This document shows positions 35,928 through 46,038 of a stretch of DNA of 64,000 nucleotides, one piece after another. The translations under genes were made by a program, and so were the position numbers. Each line of letters begins with the position of its first letter. The first letter of the stretch is position 1. The stretch lies in NCBI RefSeq assembly GCF_904849725.1, contig NC_058518.1, positions 324,406,581 through 324,470,580 of the forward strand. Direction: 5' to 3'. The notes below the pieces were generated by a model. It was not told where the DNA came from. It did not search any database and worked only from the letters and a program-made list of their open reading frames with translations. Source of the stretch: Hordeum vulgare subsp. vulgare. Lineage: Eukaryota > Streptophyta > Magnoliopsida > Poales > Poaceae.

Positions 35928-36024
35928 GAGGCCACAAGCCTGCACGGCGCGGGCCTCGTGCGCCTCCGGGACTCCGCTTTCGTGCGGGGTACTCCTTATG
36001 GTCTGAAAAAAATCATTATATATA
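35928..36024 (+). promoter_or_regulatory. Putative internal promoter upstream of D's extra ORF
   Basis: The 20-mer GCCACAAGCCTGCACGGCGC at 35931-35950 is identical to 21500-21519 and 46319-46338 in D's own LTRs. It is followed by a GAGGCC (35928-35933)/GGCCTC (35952-35957) stem and by TATATATA at 36017-36024, 86 bp before the ATG at 36110. The order GC-rich stem then TATA copies the LTR promoter layout. Promoter function is inference. Confidence 0.45.
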
Positions 36025-36109
36025 CTTCCATTTGGTCTGACCCCTGCATCACGCAGATTTCCTCTGTTTTTCATTTCGAGCCTGTTTTTTGCCGTAGATC
36101 TAGGTCAAG

Positions 36110-36526
36110 ATGTCTTCTCAGGATTCAGAGGGGGAAAGCTATGTGGCAGATTACCTTGCTGACTCTAAAGTCTATGGGGACTTGGATCCTTATGGCTGGA
36201 CCACTGATGAGGAGGAAGATTATGATCCCAAGGGGAAGGAACAAACAAGTTCCGATGAAGAGGAGGCTCCTCTACCTCAACCTGGACACATGCATGTGGA
36301 GTTCAAGAAGTCGAGCCTCCCTGACTCAAGGAAGAAGCCTAAGACCTTGTTTATCCCTTCTCGTTTCTTGCAAGAGAGTAAGCAGGAATTATGCCAAAGG
36401 GTGTTGAAGCTTGAAGAGGAAAATGATGATCTGAGGGAGCAGAATTTTATGCTCAAGTGGAAATTAAACAAGCTCAAGACCTCTTCAACCACAACACCAC
36501 CATCACCACCAAAGGAAGACAACTAA
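36110..36526 (+). CDS. Extra ORF of D: acidic, coiled-coil protein (138 aa)
   Basis: An intact 138-codon frame lies 322 bp after the integrase stop, in the place where Athila-type elements may carry an additional or env-like gene. I do not recognise the protein. The N-terminus is very acidic (residues 1-55, DEEEDYD, SSDEEEAP). A basic patch follows (KKPKT, near residue 80). Residues about 95-125 look like a leucine-zipper coiled coil (VLKLEEENDDLREQNFML). The C-terminus is Thr/Pro-rich. There is no signal peptide or membrane segment, so it is not an envelope protein. It is the only protein frame of D without a stop or shift. A nuclear or regulatory role is only a guess from composition. Confidence 0.6.
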   Translation: MSSQDSEGESYVADYLADSKVYGDLDPYGWTTDEEEDYDPKGKEQTSSDEEEAPLPQPGHMHVEFKKSSLPDSRKKPKTLFIPSRFLQESKQELCQRVLKLEEENDDLREQNFMLKWKLNKLKTSSTTTPPSPPKEDN

Positions 36527-36559
36527 GCATTGGTATGGTCAATCCCCTTGGCTTGTGCC

Positions 36560-36572
36560 AAGCTTGGGGGAG
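36560..36572 (+). other. Internal PPT-like motif in D
   Basis: AAGCTTGGGGGAG, identical to D's terminal PPT (46025-46037), placed 34 bp after the extra ORF. A third copy lies in gag at 31507-31519, where it encodes part of QAWGR. Confidence 0.8.
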
Positions 36573-36592
36573 TTGCCCCGGTATCATATCAC

Positions 36593-37973
36593 TGAAGTTT
36601 TGTTGTGTACCCCTTGCAATGGCGCCAGAAATAGTTGTGTCGACGACACCAGGAATCCTTCAGCTACGGCTACGACTTAAGGGACTTCCTAGGCAAGTAT
36701 GCAAAGGATTTCCCCCGTGGCCTTGGAGCCTTGCGTTAGTGTTCCCTCGAAGCAGAAATGGTGATGTAGCACAGCGACGGTAAGTATTTCCCTCAGTTTG
36801 AGAACCAAGGTATCAATCCGGCGGAAGAGTATCTCAAGATCCTGCACAAACACAAAAGCTTGCACCCAACGCTATGAAGGGGTTGTCAATCCCTTATAGA
36901 TTGTTTGCCAAGTGAGAACTGAAAGCAACAAAGTAACAAAGCAAAGTAAAAGCGGAGATGTAAACGATGGATGTGAATAGACGCGGGGGTCGTAGTGTTT
37001 ACTAGTGGCTTCCCTCATGAAAGCAAGTAGACGGTGGGTGAACAAATTACTGTCGAGCAATTGATAGAACTGTGCAGAGTCGTGACGATATCTATGCAAT
37101 GATTATTTCTATAGGCATCACGTCCAAAACAAGTAGACCGATACTTTCTGCATCTACTACTATTACTCCACACGTCAACCGCAACCAGCATGCATCTAGT
37201 GTATTAAGTCCATAAGAACAGAGTAACGCCTTAAGCAAGATGACATGATGTAGAGGGATAATCTCAAACCAATGATAAAAACCCCATCTTTTTACCCTTG
37301 ATGGCAACTGCTTGATGTGTGCCTTGTTGCCCCTACTATCACCAGGAAAGGTCACCACATGGTAGAACCCAAAACCAAGCACTTCTCCCATTGCAAGAAT
37401 CATAGATCTAGTTGGCCAAACAAAACCCAAGACTCGAAGAGACTTACAAGGATATCAAATCATGCATATAAGAAATCAGCAAAGACTCAAATATATATCA
37501 TAGATAATCTGATCACAAGTCCACAATTCATCGGATCTCGACAAACACACCGCCAAAGAAGATTACATCGGATAGATCTCCATGAAGATCATGAGGAACT
37601 TCGTATTGAAGATCCAAGAGAGAGAAGAAGCCATCTAGCTACTAACTACGGACCAGTAGGTCTGAAGTGAACTACTCACAAGTCATTGGAGGGGCGATGA
37701 TGATGATGAAGAAGCCCACCTGGCTTGGCCCAGAAGCCCCCTGGACTTCTTCCGTTCGGGAAAAAATCATTTTGGGGTTTTTCTTCCGTTTGGACTCCAT
37801 TCCAAAATCAGATGTGAAAAGAGTCAAAAACACGGAAAAAACAGGAACTGGCACTTGGCACTGAATTAATAAGTTAGTCCCAAAAAGATATTAAAAGGTA
37901 CATAAAACATACAAAGAAGGCAAGATAGCAGCGTGAAACCATCAAAAATTATAGATACGTTTGAGACGTATCA
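36593..37973 (-). repeat. F 3' LTR with 239-bp deletion (1381 bp)
   Basis: Starts on the minus strand at 37973 (TGATACGTCTCAAACG) and ends at 36593. Compared with the 5' LTR it lacks the segment matching 44074-44312. Both edges of that segment carry AGCCC and one AGCCC remains at 37713-37717. Confidence 0.92.
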
Positions 37974-37974
37974 A

Positions 37975-37988
37975 GCATCCCCAAGCTT
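37975..37988 (-). other. F polypurine tract
   Basis: Minus-strand AAGCTTGGGGATGC next to the 3' LTR start, as in B. Confidence 0.85.
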
Positions 37989-40637
37989 AACTCCTACTAG
38001 TCCTAGAGTAGGGAAGTGATAAGAATGAATTTTTGATGCTTTCATGCTACCTAGCATAGGTGTCCTTTGTAATTCCTCTTATGTGAGTGAATGTTTAGAT
38101 CCATTAGATTCAAAACAATAGTTTGCTATTGACATGGAAAAATAATAATTCAAGCAAACTAGCAAAGTAATCATGAACTTTCAAAATAACAAGGCAAAAA
38201 GAAAGTTATCCCTACAAAAGCATATAGTCTGGCTATGCTCTATCATCATTGCACAACGAATTTAAATCATGCACAACCCCGGTATTGGCCAAGTAATTGT
38301 TTCACACCTTTACTTTCTCAAACATTTTCAACTCTCACGCAATACATGAGCGTGAGCCATGGTTATAGCACTATAGATGGTGTGGAATGTGGTGGAGGTT
38401 GCAAGACAAAAAGGAGAAGATAGTCACATTAACTAGGCATATCAATGAGTCGTGGAGATGCTCATCAATAGATATCAATGTGAATGAGTAGGGATTGCCA
38501 TACAAATGATGCACTAGAGCTACAAGTATGTGAAAGCTCTTAAAGGAAACTAGTGGGTGTGCATCCAACTTGCTTGCTCACGAAGACCTAAGGCAATTTT
38601 GAGGAAGCCTATCATTGGAATATACAAGCCAAGTTATATAATGAGAATTTCCCACTAGCTATATGGTGGTGACAAAACGAGAGACTCTCAATCATGAAGA
38701 TCATGGTGCTCAATATGCACAAGTGTGGAAAAAGTGGTAGCATCGTCCCTTCTCTCTTTTTCTCTCATTTTTTAGGTGGGCTCTTTGGCCTCTGTTTTAT
38801 GGGCTTATTTGGCCTCTTTTATTTCCTAACATGGTACAATGCTCCAATAATGATGATCATCACACTTGCAACTCAAATCTTAGAGCAACTATGACTCTAT
38901 ATGGAATGCCTTCGGTAGTGTACCGTGGCAATGATCTAGCATGGCATAGATACTAATGGAAACATCATGCTAGCTATCTTACGATCGTGCAAAGGCAATG
39001 TAGACGTGGTGGAACATATCATGGTGGTAGTTGCATGGCAATATATCTTGGAATGACTTTGAAAAAACCATAGTAGGTAGGTATGGTGGCTGTTTTGAGG
39101 GAGGCTAATGGTGGGTTTTGTGCACCGGCGAAATTTGCGCGGCACTAACAAGATAGTGATAGTGGAAGGTGAAAGTGCCTCTAAACCATGGACTCATCAT
39201 TAGTCATGAAGAACTCATATACTTGTTGCAAAAGTTTTATTAGTAATCGAAACAAAGCATTCAATGCATACTCCTAGGGGAAGGGTTGGTAGGTATAAAC
39301 CATCGCGCGATCCCGACCGCCACGCAAAGGATGACAATCAATATACTAATCATGCTCAGATTTCATCATATAGCGGTTCACCATACGTGCATGCTACGGG
39401 AATCACTAACTTCAACACAAGTATTTCTATATCCACAACACCTTACTAGCATGACTTCAATATTACCATAACCACAACTCAAAACTTATTGAGATGAATC
39501 AAACTTCTCTAACTATTCAATGCACATGAAGGTGGAAGTTTTAGTATCCCTTTGGATAACTACCCCTTTTGAGACTACTTTCAAAGCATAGATCAACTAC
39601 CAAGCCACGCACCGCTGCGCTCTAAAATATATAACTGAAGCACATAGAGCAAAAGTATCTAGCTCAAAAGATATAAGTGAAGCACATGTGAGCTGAATTG
39701 TCTACCAAAAGATATAAGTGAAGCTCGACAAAATCACGGTGTGTGCATGTCTCTCTCTCTAGGTGTGCAGCAAGGATGATTTTGACACAACAAAAATAAA
39801 AGACTCCTACAATACAAGACGCTCCAAGCAAAAACACATAACATGTGGTGAATAAAAATATAGCCCCAAGTAACGTTATCGATGGATTGAAGACGAGAGA
39901 GGGGATGCCTTCCCGAGCCATCCCCAAGCTTAGGATTTTACGGCATCCTTGAGTCTCTTGGGGTGCCTTGGGCATCCCCAGGCTTGAGCTCTTGCCACTC
40001 TTTATCTTTTTGTCCATAAGAACTTCACCCAAAACTTAAAAACTTCACAACACGAAACTTAAACAGAAACTCGTGATATCATTAGTACAAGAAAGCAAAC
40101 CACCACTTCCTTAGGTACTGTAGAAAACTTTAAATTATACTTGTGCTGATGTTCGGTTACTTTACTTTCAATCTTCCATGGCTAATACCCCCCCCGATAC
40201 TATCCATAGTTTCATCAAAATAAGCAACCAACACAACAAAAACAGAATCTGTTAACAGCAGACCAGTCTGTAGCAATTTGATTTTTCGTATGCCTCTGAT
40301 ACTTCAAAAAATTTGAAAACTTACGACAGTCTAAAGAATTTGCGTAGAAATCAGCAGCAAAAATAATCAACTCAAAAGCTCTTACATAAAAAAAATGAAA
40401 ATTCTTTTCGTGAGCAGAAAGTTTCTGTCTTTTCCAGCGTGACCAAACGATCATCCTCAAGACTAATCATAACGGTTTTGCTTGGCACAAATGCAAAAAG
40501 AAACACAAGAAACACAATCATAACAGAACTATGAAAGTGTGGAAAACATAAAACAGAAAGAAAAAGGATAGATTCGTTGGGTTGCCTCCGAACAAGCGCT
40601 TTTGTTTAACGCCCTTAGCTAGGCGAAAGTGATGGAA
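37989..40637 (-). other. F 3' non-coding region
   Basis: Homologous to 7607-10341 of B. It holds two internal PPT-like motifs (reverse complement at 39919-39931 and 39972-39985) and no credible protein. Confidence 0.8.
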
Positions 40638-42713
40638 TCACGTATAGTCATCTTTGGTGCTCAAACCATAAGTAGCCCTCATCATAGATTCATAAGGCAA
40701 TCTTATTTTCTTTCTAGGAAAGTGCTACATGCCCTTCTTTAAGAGAAATTGAAATCTAATATTCCCTTCCTTCATATCGATGATAGCACCAATAGTCCTT
40801 AGGAAAGGTCTACCAAGAATAATGGGACATGAAGGATTGCAATCTATGTCAAGTACAATGAAATCCACGGGTACATAGTTCTTATTTGCAACAATAAGAA
40901 CATCATCGATCCTCCCCATGGGCTTCTTGACGGTAGAATCCGCAAGATGCAAATTAAGAGAACACTCTTCAATCTCATGAAAACCAAGAATATCACATAA
41001 AGACTTTGGAATCGCGGAAACACTAGCACCGAAATCACACAAAGCATTGCACTCGTAGTTTTTTATCTTGATTTTGATAGTAGGTTCCCACTCATCATGA
41101 AGTTTTCTAGGTATAGAGACTTCTAGTTCGAGCTTCTCTTCAAGAGATTTCATCATAGCATCTACGATATGCGCGGTAAAGGCTTTACTTTGGCTACAAG
41201 CTTGTGGAGAGTTTGCAATGGATTGCATCAAAGAAATGCATTCAAAGAAGGAGCAATTATCATAATTGAATTCCTTGAAATCCAAAGTGGGAGTTTCATT
41301 ACTACCCAAAATTTTGACTTCTTCTACTCCACTCTCCACACCTTTATCATCAAGATAGGTGGACTCCGAATCATTGGGGCGTTTTTCAACCAAAGTGGAT
41401 TCATATCCAGCCCCTCCATAAGTAGGTTTGACACGCGAAAACAAAGATTCAAGAGGAGACACACCAAGCACTTTAAGACCTTCGCGATTTGCATCACTAG
41501 AACGCACCCTTTTAAACCATTCATGTCTAGCGCGAATTTGGGCGGTTCTTTCTTTGCTCTCATTCATGGAGATACGCATAGCTTTCAAAGTTTCATTTAA
41601 GTTGATCTTGGGAGGAGCGCATCTAACTTTCAAAGCATCAATATCACAAGACATCCTGTCAACGCTCTTAGCCAAATCGTCTATTTTGAGTAGTTTTTCC
41701 TCTATGGACGCATTGAAAATCTTTTGAGAGTTGATGAACTCTTTGATATTACTCTCTAGATCAGAGGGTAATTTGTTATGATTTCCATAAGTGTTGCCGT
41801 TGGAATTGCCATAATTGTTAGAGGAGTTAATAGGAAAAGGCCTAGGAACATAGTTTCCTCTAAAAGCATTGTTGTTGCCAAAATTGTTCCTACCAACAAA
41901 ATTCATGTCCAAACTAGCGTTGCTACTCTCAATCAAAGAAGATAGTGGCATGTCATTAGGATCTACAGTAGCGTTTCTACTAGCAACCAAATTCATCAAC
42001 TCGTCCATCTTAGCACTAAGCGAGTTAATCTCTTCTATAGCGTGCACCTTTTTGCTAGCAGGCGACCTTTCAGTGTGCCACTAAGAGTAGTTGGTCATGA
42101 TATTGTCTAGGAATTTTGTAGTGTCTCCTAACGTGATTTCCATGAATGTTCCACCTGAGGCGGAGTCCAAGATATTGCGAGAAGCGAAATTCAAGCCAGC
42201 GTAAAAGATTTGTATAATCATCCACAAACTCAAGCCATGAGCAGGACAATTTCTAATCATAAGCTTCATCCTCTCCCAAGATTGTGCAACGTGCTCATGA
42301 TCAAGTTGCTTGAAATTCATGATATCGTTACGTTAGGAGATGATCTTAGCCAGCGGAAAATACTTGGATATGTAAGCATCTTTGCACCTATCCCAAGAAT
42401 CGATACTATTTTTAGGCAAAGAAGAAAACCAAGTTTTTGCGCGAACTCGCAACGAGAAAGGAAAAAGTTTCAACTTAATCACGTCATTATCCACATCTCT
42501 TTTCTTTTTCATATCACAAAGCTCAATGAAGGTATTGAGATGGGATGCGGCATCTTCACTAGGAAGGCCAGAGAATTGCTCTTTAATAACAAGTTACAGC
42601 AAAGCTGCGTTGATTTCATACGATTCCGCACTAGTGGCGGGAGCAATCGGAGTACTAATAAAATCATTATTGTTAGTGCTCGAGAAATCGCAAAGTTTGG
42701 TGTTTTCAGACAT
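40638..42713 (-). pseudogene. F gag-protease polyprotein, four nonsense codons
   Basis: One minus-strand frame from MSENTKLCDF (ATG at 42713-42711) to the TGA at 40640-40638: 692 codons, exactly as in B. The gag domain has FKQLDHEHVAQSWERM. The protease has ALCDFGASVSAIP with catalytic Asp kept, and IILGRPFL. In-frame stops lie at plus-strand positions 42594-42596 (TAA), 42333-42335 (TAA), 42081-42083 (TAG; B has CAG here) and 40725-40727 (TAG; B has GAG). F instead has GAA where B has its only stop. So the two copies decayed independently from one open frame. Confidence 0.92.
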
Positions 42714-42919
42714 GATGTCTTCAACAAACAAACAAGCACACAAGCAAGGAAGAAACCGTTAAAGGAAAACGGCAAGGGCAAGAGAAAACGGTGAAGGAGA
42801 CAGGCGAATGAAAATGGCAAATGTGAAGTGGGGGAGAGGAAAACGAGAGGCAACTCGCAACAAAAGTAAATGCAAGAGAAGAGTTTGTGAGACCTACTTG
42901 GATAGATCTTGATTTCTCC

Positions 42920-42937
42920 TCCCCGGCAACGGTGCCA
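42920..42937 (-). other. F primer-binding site (tRNA-Asp type)
   Basis: Minus-strand TGGCACCGTTGCCGGGGA, 13 bp inside the 5' LTR end. A second, degenerate copy of this PBS (TGGTGCCATTGCAAGGG) lies inside the LTR end at about 42958-42974, and again at 36603-36619. Confidence 0.85.
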
Positions 42938-42950
42938 GAAATACTTCTCA

Positions 42951-44567
42951 TGTTTTGATGTGTATCCCTTGCAATGGCACCAGAAATAGTTGTGTTGACA
43001 GCACCAGGAATCCTTTAGCTACGGCTATGCCTTAAGGGACTTCCTAGGCAAGTATGCAGAGGATTTATCCCATGGCCTTGGAGCCTTGCGTTGGTGTTCC
43101 CTCGAAGCGGAAAGGGTGATGTAGCATAGCGACGGTAAGTATTTCCCTCAGTTTGAGAACCAAGGTATCAATCCGGCGGAAGAGTATCTCAAGATCCTGC
43201 ACAAACACAAAAGCTTGCACCCAACGCTATGAAGGGGTTGTCAATCCCTTATAGATTGTTTGCCAAGTGAGAACTGAAAGCAACAAAGTAACAAAGCAAA
43301 GTAAAAGCGGAGATGTAAACGATGAATGTGAATAGACCCAGGGGCCGTAGTGTATACTAGTGGCTTCTCTCATGAAAGCAAGTAGACGGTGGGTGAACAA
43401 ATTACTGTCGAGCAATTGATAGAACTGTGCAGAGTCGCGACGATATCTATGCAATTATTATTTCTATAGGCATCGCGTTCGAAACAAGTAGACCAATACT
43501 TTCTGCATCTACTACTATTACTCCACACATCGACCGCTATCCAGCATGCATCTAGTGTATTAAGTCCATAAGAACAGAGTAACTCCTTAAGCAAGATGAC
43601 ATGATGTAGAGGAATAATCTCAAACCAATGATAAAAACCCCATCTTTTTACCCTTGATGGCAACTGCTTGATGTGTGCCTTGCTGCCCCCACTGTCACCG
43701 GGAAAGGTCACCACATGGCAGAACCCAAAACCAAGCACTTCTCCAATTGCAAGAATCATAGATCTAGTTGGCCAAACAAAACCCAAGACTCGGAGAGACT
43801 TACAAGGATATCAAATCATGCATATAAGAAATCACCAAAGACTCAAATATATGTGATAGATAATCTGATCACAAGTCCACAATTCATCGGATCTCGACAA
43901 ACACACCGCCAAAGAAGATTACATCGGATAGATCTCCATGAAGATCATGGAGAACTTTTAATTGAAGATCCAAGAGAGAGAAGAAGCCATCTAGCTACTA
44001 ACTACGGACCCGTAGGTCTGAAGTGAACTACTCACGAGTCATTGGAGGGGCGATGATGATGATGAAGAAGCCCTCCAACTCCAAAGTCCCCTCCGGCAGG
44101 GCGCCGGGAAGGGTCTCCAGATGAGATCTCGCGGAAACGGAGGCTTGCGGCGGCGGAAAAGTATTTTCGAGGCTCCCCCGATTTTTTGCGGAATATTTGG
44201 AAATTTATAGGCCAAAGATCTAGGTCAGGGGGCGGCCAGGGAGGCCACAAGCCTGTCCACCGCCGCCTCCCCCCTGGTGGTGGAGTGGGGGCTTGTGGGC
44301 TCCGTGGAGCCCACCTGGCTTGGCCCAAAAGCCCCATGGACTTCTTCCATTCGGGAAAAAATCATTTCGGGGTTTTTCTTCCGTTTGGACTCCGTTCCAA
44401 AATCAGATCTGAAAAGAGTCAAAAACACGGAAAAATAGGAACTCGCACTTGGCATTGAATTAATAAGTTAGTCCCAAAAAGATGTAAAAAGGTACATAAA
44501 ACATACAAAGAAGGCAAGATAACAGCGTGAAACAATCAAAAATTATATATACGTTTGAGACGTATCA
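42951..44567 (-). repeat. F 5' LTR (1617 bp)
   Basis: Minus-strand start at 44567 (TGATACGTCTCAAACG); end ...CATCAAAACA at 42951. Stem arms are at 44245-44253 and 44290-44298 (CCACAAGCC and GGCTTGTGG on the plus strand). A minus-strand TATAAAT lies at 44202-44208. Its end is longer than B's LTR because it includes an extra PBS-like segment. Confidence 0.92.
44202..44208 (-). promoter_or_regulatory. TATA box of F 5' LTR
   Basis: Minus-strand TATAAAT in GGCCTATAAATTTCC, at the place of B's GGCCTATATATTCCC. It is absent from F's 3' LTR because of the 239-bp deletion. Confidence 0.55.
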
Positions 44568-44572
44568 ATCAC

Positions 44573-46024
44573 CATCACATCTTTTGCCTTTACCTTTGTT
44601 TTAGTTTTCCTTTTCAGTTTTCTCTTTCTCTAGTAGTATAAAAGTCTTAGTGTTTTAGTCTTGAGTTTTGCTTTGTGTCACCCCCGATGTATTCGAGCTC
44701 GTGAGCCATCTAATAAAGAGTGTGTAGTTGAAGGGCTTTGCCTCTTGCCATGATCAAAAGAGTGAGAATAGAACAAAAGCATGAAAGGTCATGTAATGAT
44801 CTTATGGGAAGTGATGGCTTCACATATAAAAAGAATGAGGATTGAAACTTGTTGAGGGTAGGCAAACGTAGACCTTGGTCATTGTTGCAATTAATAGGAA
44901 GTGATAAAGAAGGAGAGGTTCACATATAAATATATCTTCTCTGACACCATCTATGATTGTGAACACTCACTAAACTATTACATGCCTAGAAGTAGATGTT
45001 GGACAAGGAAGACAACACAATGAATTGTGTTTGCTTGGCTCCGAACAACGTTATATGATTAGAGATCCCTTAGCATGTGACGATTGCTTCCACCTCATAT
45101 TAGCCAAAACTCCCGCACCAAGTAGAGATACTACTTGTGCATCCATAAACCTTCAAACCAGTCTTGCCATGAGTGTCCACCATACCTACCTATGGATTGA
45201 ATAAGATCCCTCAAGTAAGTTGTCATCGGTGCAAGAAATAAAAAATGCTCTCTAATATTATGATCTATTAGTGTGTGGAAAATAAGCTTTGTACGAACCT
45301 GTGATGAGGAAGACATAAAAGCGATAGACTGGATAATAAAGTTCTTTATCACAGGAGGCAATATAAAGTGACGTTCCTCCGCACTAAGAGGACACGCATC
45401 CAAACCTCAAAAGCGCATGACAACCTCTGCTTCCCTCTACGAAGGGCCTATCTTGTACCTTTACTTTTTGTCCCTCAAAGTGTCATGGTGATCTTCACCA
45501 ATTCCCTATTTTCCCTTTGTCTTGGCTAACGTCATATGCTTGGGAAAGATTTATATTCATATGTCAACTTGGAGGTGAGTATTCATGAATTATTATTGTT
45601 GACATTACCCTTGAGGTAAGCAGTTGGGAGGCAAAACTGTAAGCCCCTCTCTTTCTCTGTGTCCAGCTGAAACTTTGATCTCATGAGTACCACGTGAGTT
45701 GTAGCAATTGTAGAGAACGAAAGAATGATTGAGTATGTGGATTTGCTTTACAAGCTCTTATTTGACTCTTTCTGATGTTGTGATAAATTGCAATTGCTTC
45801 AATGACTAAAGGCTATCGGTTGTTACTTCTCGGTAAGGTTCTTGATCCATGCTTTACTTTGTGAAGGAATTATCACTTTAGCATGAGAGATTATATGTTG
45901 GTATTGTTGTTCTGATCTTGATCATGATGCATGCAATTTCGTATCTTGTTTTGTGGACACCTCTCTTCCTACACATGTGGACATATTTATTGAGCTAGGC
46001 TTTCGCTTGAGGACAAGCGAGTCT
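44573..46024 (+). other. D 3' non-coding region
   Basis: Continues D after F. It holds no credible protein and no insertion that I can recognise. It runs into the PPT at 46025. Pyrimidine-rich tracts near 44580-44640 follow the insertion site. Confidence 0.75.
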
Positions 46025-46037
46025 AAGCTTGGGGGAG
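46025..46037 (+). other. D polypurine tract
   Basis: AAGCTTGGGGGAG, one base before the 3' LTR. Confidence 0.88.
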
Positions 46038-46038
46038 T

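Larger units (their letters stand above)
36593..44567 (-). mobile_element. Gypsy element F (B family), complete, non-autonomous
   Basis: A second member of the B family on the minus strand, inserted in D between the extra ORF and the 3' LTR. The TSD is ATCAC (36588-36592 and 44568-44572). The minus-strand order is 5' LTR 42951-44567, PBS, gag-protease 42713-40638, non-coding, PPT, 3' LTR 37973-36593. Length is 7975 bp. Like B it has no RT, RNase H or integrase. Confidence 0.93.

Noticed and set aside
36110..36526. Envelope gene for D's extra ORF
   Set aside because: No signal peptide, no membrane segment, no fusion-type or cleavage motif; acidic and coiled-coil instead.
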